NCBI GenBank assembly: GCA_903825015.1
Contig: CAIJYZ010000028.1
Span: forward strand, 1 to 35,990
DNA length: 35,990 nucleotides
Source of the DNA: an uncultured Actinomycetes bacterium
Lineage (GTDB): Bacteria; Actinomycetota; Actinomycetes; Nanopelagicales; Nanopelagicaceae
Direction of reading: 5' to 3'
The notes beneath the pieces were generated by a model, which saw only the letters and a list, made by a program, of their open reading frames with translations, was not told the DNA's origin and made no database searches. This document shows, one piece after another, positions 35,827 to 35,990 of the stretch. Within the stretch, counting starts at the first letter, position 1, and each line of letters starts with the position of its first letter. The translations under genes were made by a program, and so were the position numbers.

Positions 35827-35990
35827 TTGACTACAGCACCAGTAATTGCAGTAAATGACATCGGATCAGCTGCCGACTTTCTAGCAGCAATCGAAGGCAC
35901 AATCAGAAATTTCAATGACGGAGATCTAGTAACAGGAACAATCGTCCAGGTAGGACGCGAAGAAGTTCTTGTCGACATCGGATATAAAAC
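35827..35990 (+). CDS. rpsA: 30S ribosomal protein S1, N-terminal part (3' end outside window)
   Basis: The frame runs off the window after 54 codons. The visible residues include VNDIGSAADFLAAIEGTI, then FNDGDLVTGTIVQVGREEVLVDIGYK, the start of the first S1 RNA-binding OB-fold, and match actinobacterial S1 closely. S1 recruits structured mRNAs to the 30S subunit. The start is TTG at 35827 with GGAG 4 bases upstream (35819-35822); no ATG or GTG in frame lies near it. It is divergent from the MFS gene and follows polA as in other actinobacteria. Confidence 0.93.
   Translation, partial: MTTAPVIAVNDIGSAADFLAAIEGTIRNFNDGDLVTGTIVQVGREEVLVDIGYK

Overview
The window is a gene-dense chromosomal segment with moderate-to-low GC, almost all of it coding. 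No gap between genes exceeds about 145 bases, so there is no stretch of 300 bases without a gene. The gene content and order are actinobacterial: a DksA/TraR zinc-finger gene beside lspA-rluD, a stand-alone DnaE1-type polymerase with a complete PHP metal site, a his cluster with PriA (the dual HisA/TrpF enzyme), his-trp-lgt linkage, pyk, a tRNA, a REC-ANTAR regulator of the PdtaR type, then polA and rpsA. Low GC, short spacers, start/stop overlaps and apparently leaderless promoters suggest a streamlined planktonic actinobacterium such as the freshwater acI/Nanopelagicales group. That placement is an inference from memory, not from a search.

Layout. (1) 1-5655: end of a Lys/Ala-rich DksA/TraR-type protein, lspA, a RluA/RluD-type pseudouridine synthase, dnaE. 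(2) 5698-18318: a long co-directional run hisD-hisC-hisB-hisH-priA-hisF-hisI-trpE-(56-codon membrane ORF)-trpC-trpB-trpA-DoxX/MauE-DsbA-like-lgt-VIT1, mostly joined by 1-4 base overlaps. (3) 18417-25830: gltB-gltD (GOGAT) and pyk. (4) 25856-26535: a tRNA with a CAA anticodon but class I shape, and a REC-ANTAR regulator. (5) 26536-31434: a branched-chain amino-acid-type ABC transporter (binding protein, two permeases, two ATPases), with a GlnR-like operator and structured leader upstream and a large hairpin after the binding-protein gene. (6) 31437-35990: a hotdog thioesterase (minus), polA (plus), an MFS transporter (minus), and the first 164 bases of rpsA.

How they fit together. PriA supplies the isomerase for both histidine and tryptophan synthesis, so no trpF is needed. 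hisG, hisE, trpG and trpD are not in the window. GltBD makes glutamate, and the LIV-type importer next door may be nitrogen-regulated. lspA and lgt are the lipoprotein-processing enzymes, yet the binding protein of the importer has a plain signal peptide with no lipobox.

The most interesting items are the 56-codon membrane ORF fitted exactly between trpE and trpC, the elaborate non-coding architecture around the transporter binding-protein gene, the class I CAA tRNA, and a 35-base divergent interval carrying two leaderless promoters for polA and a thioesterase. I saw no mobile element, CRISPR array, prophage or defence system.
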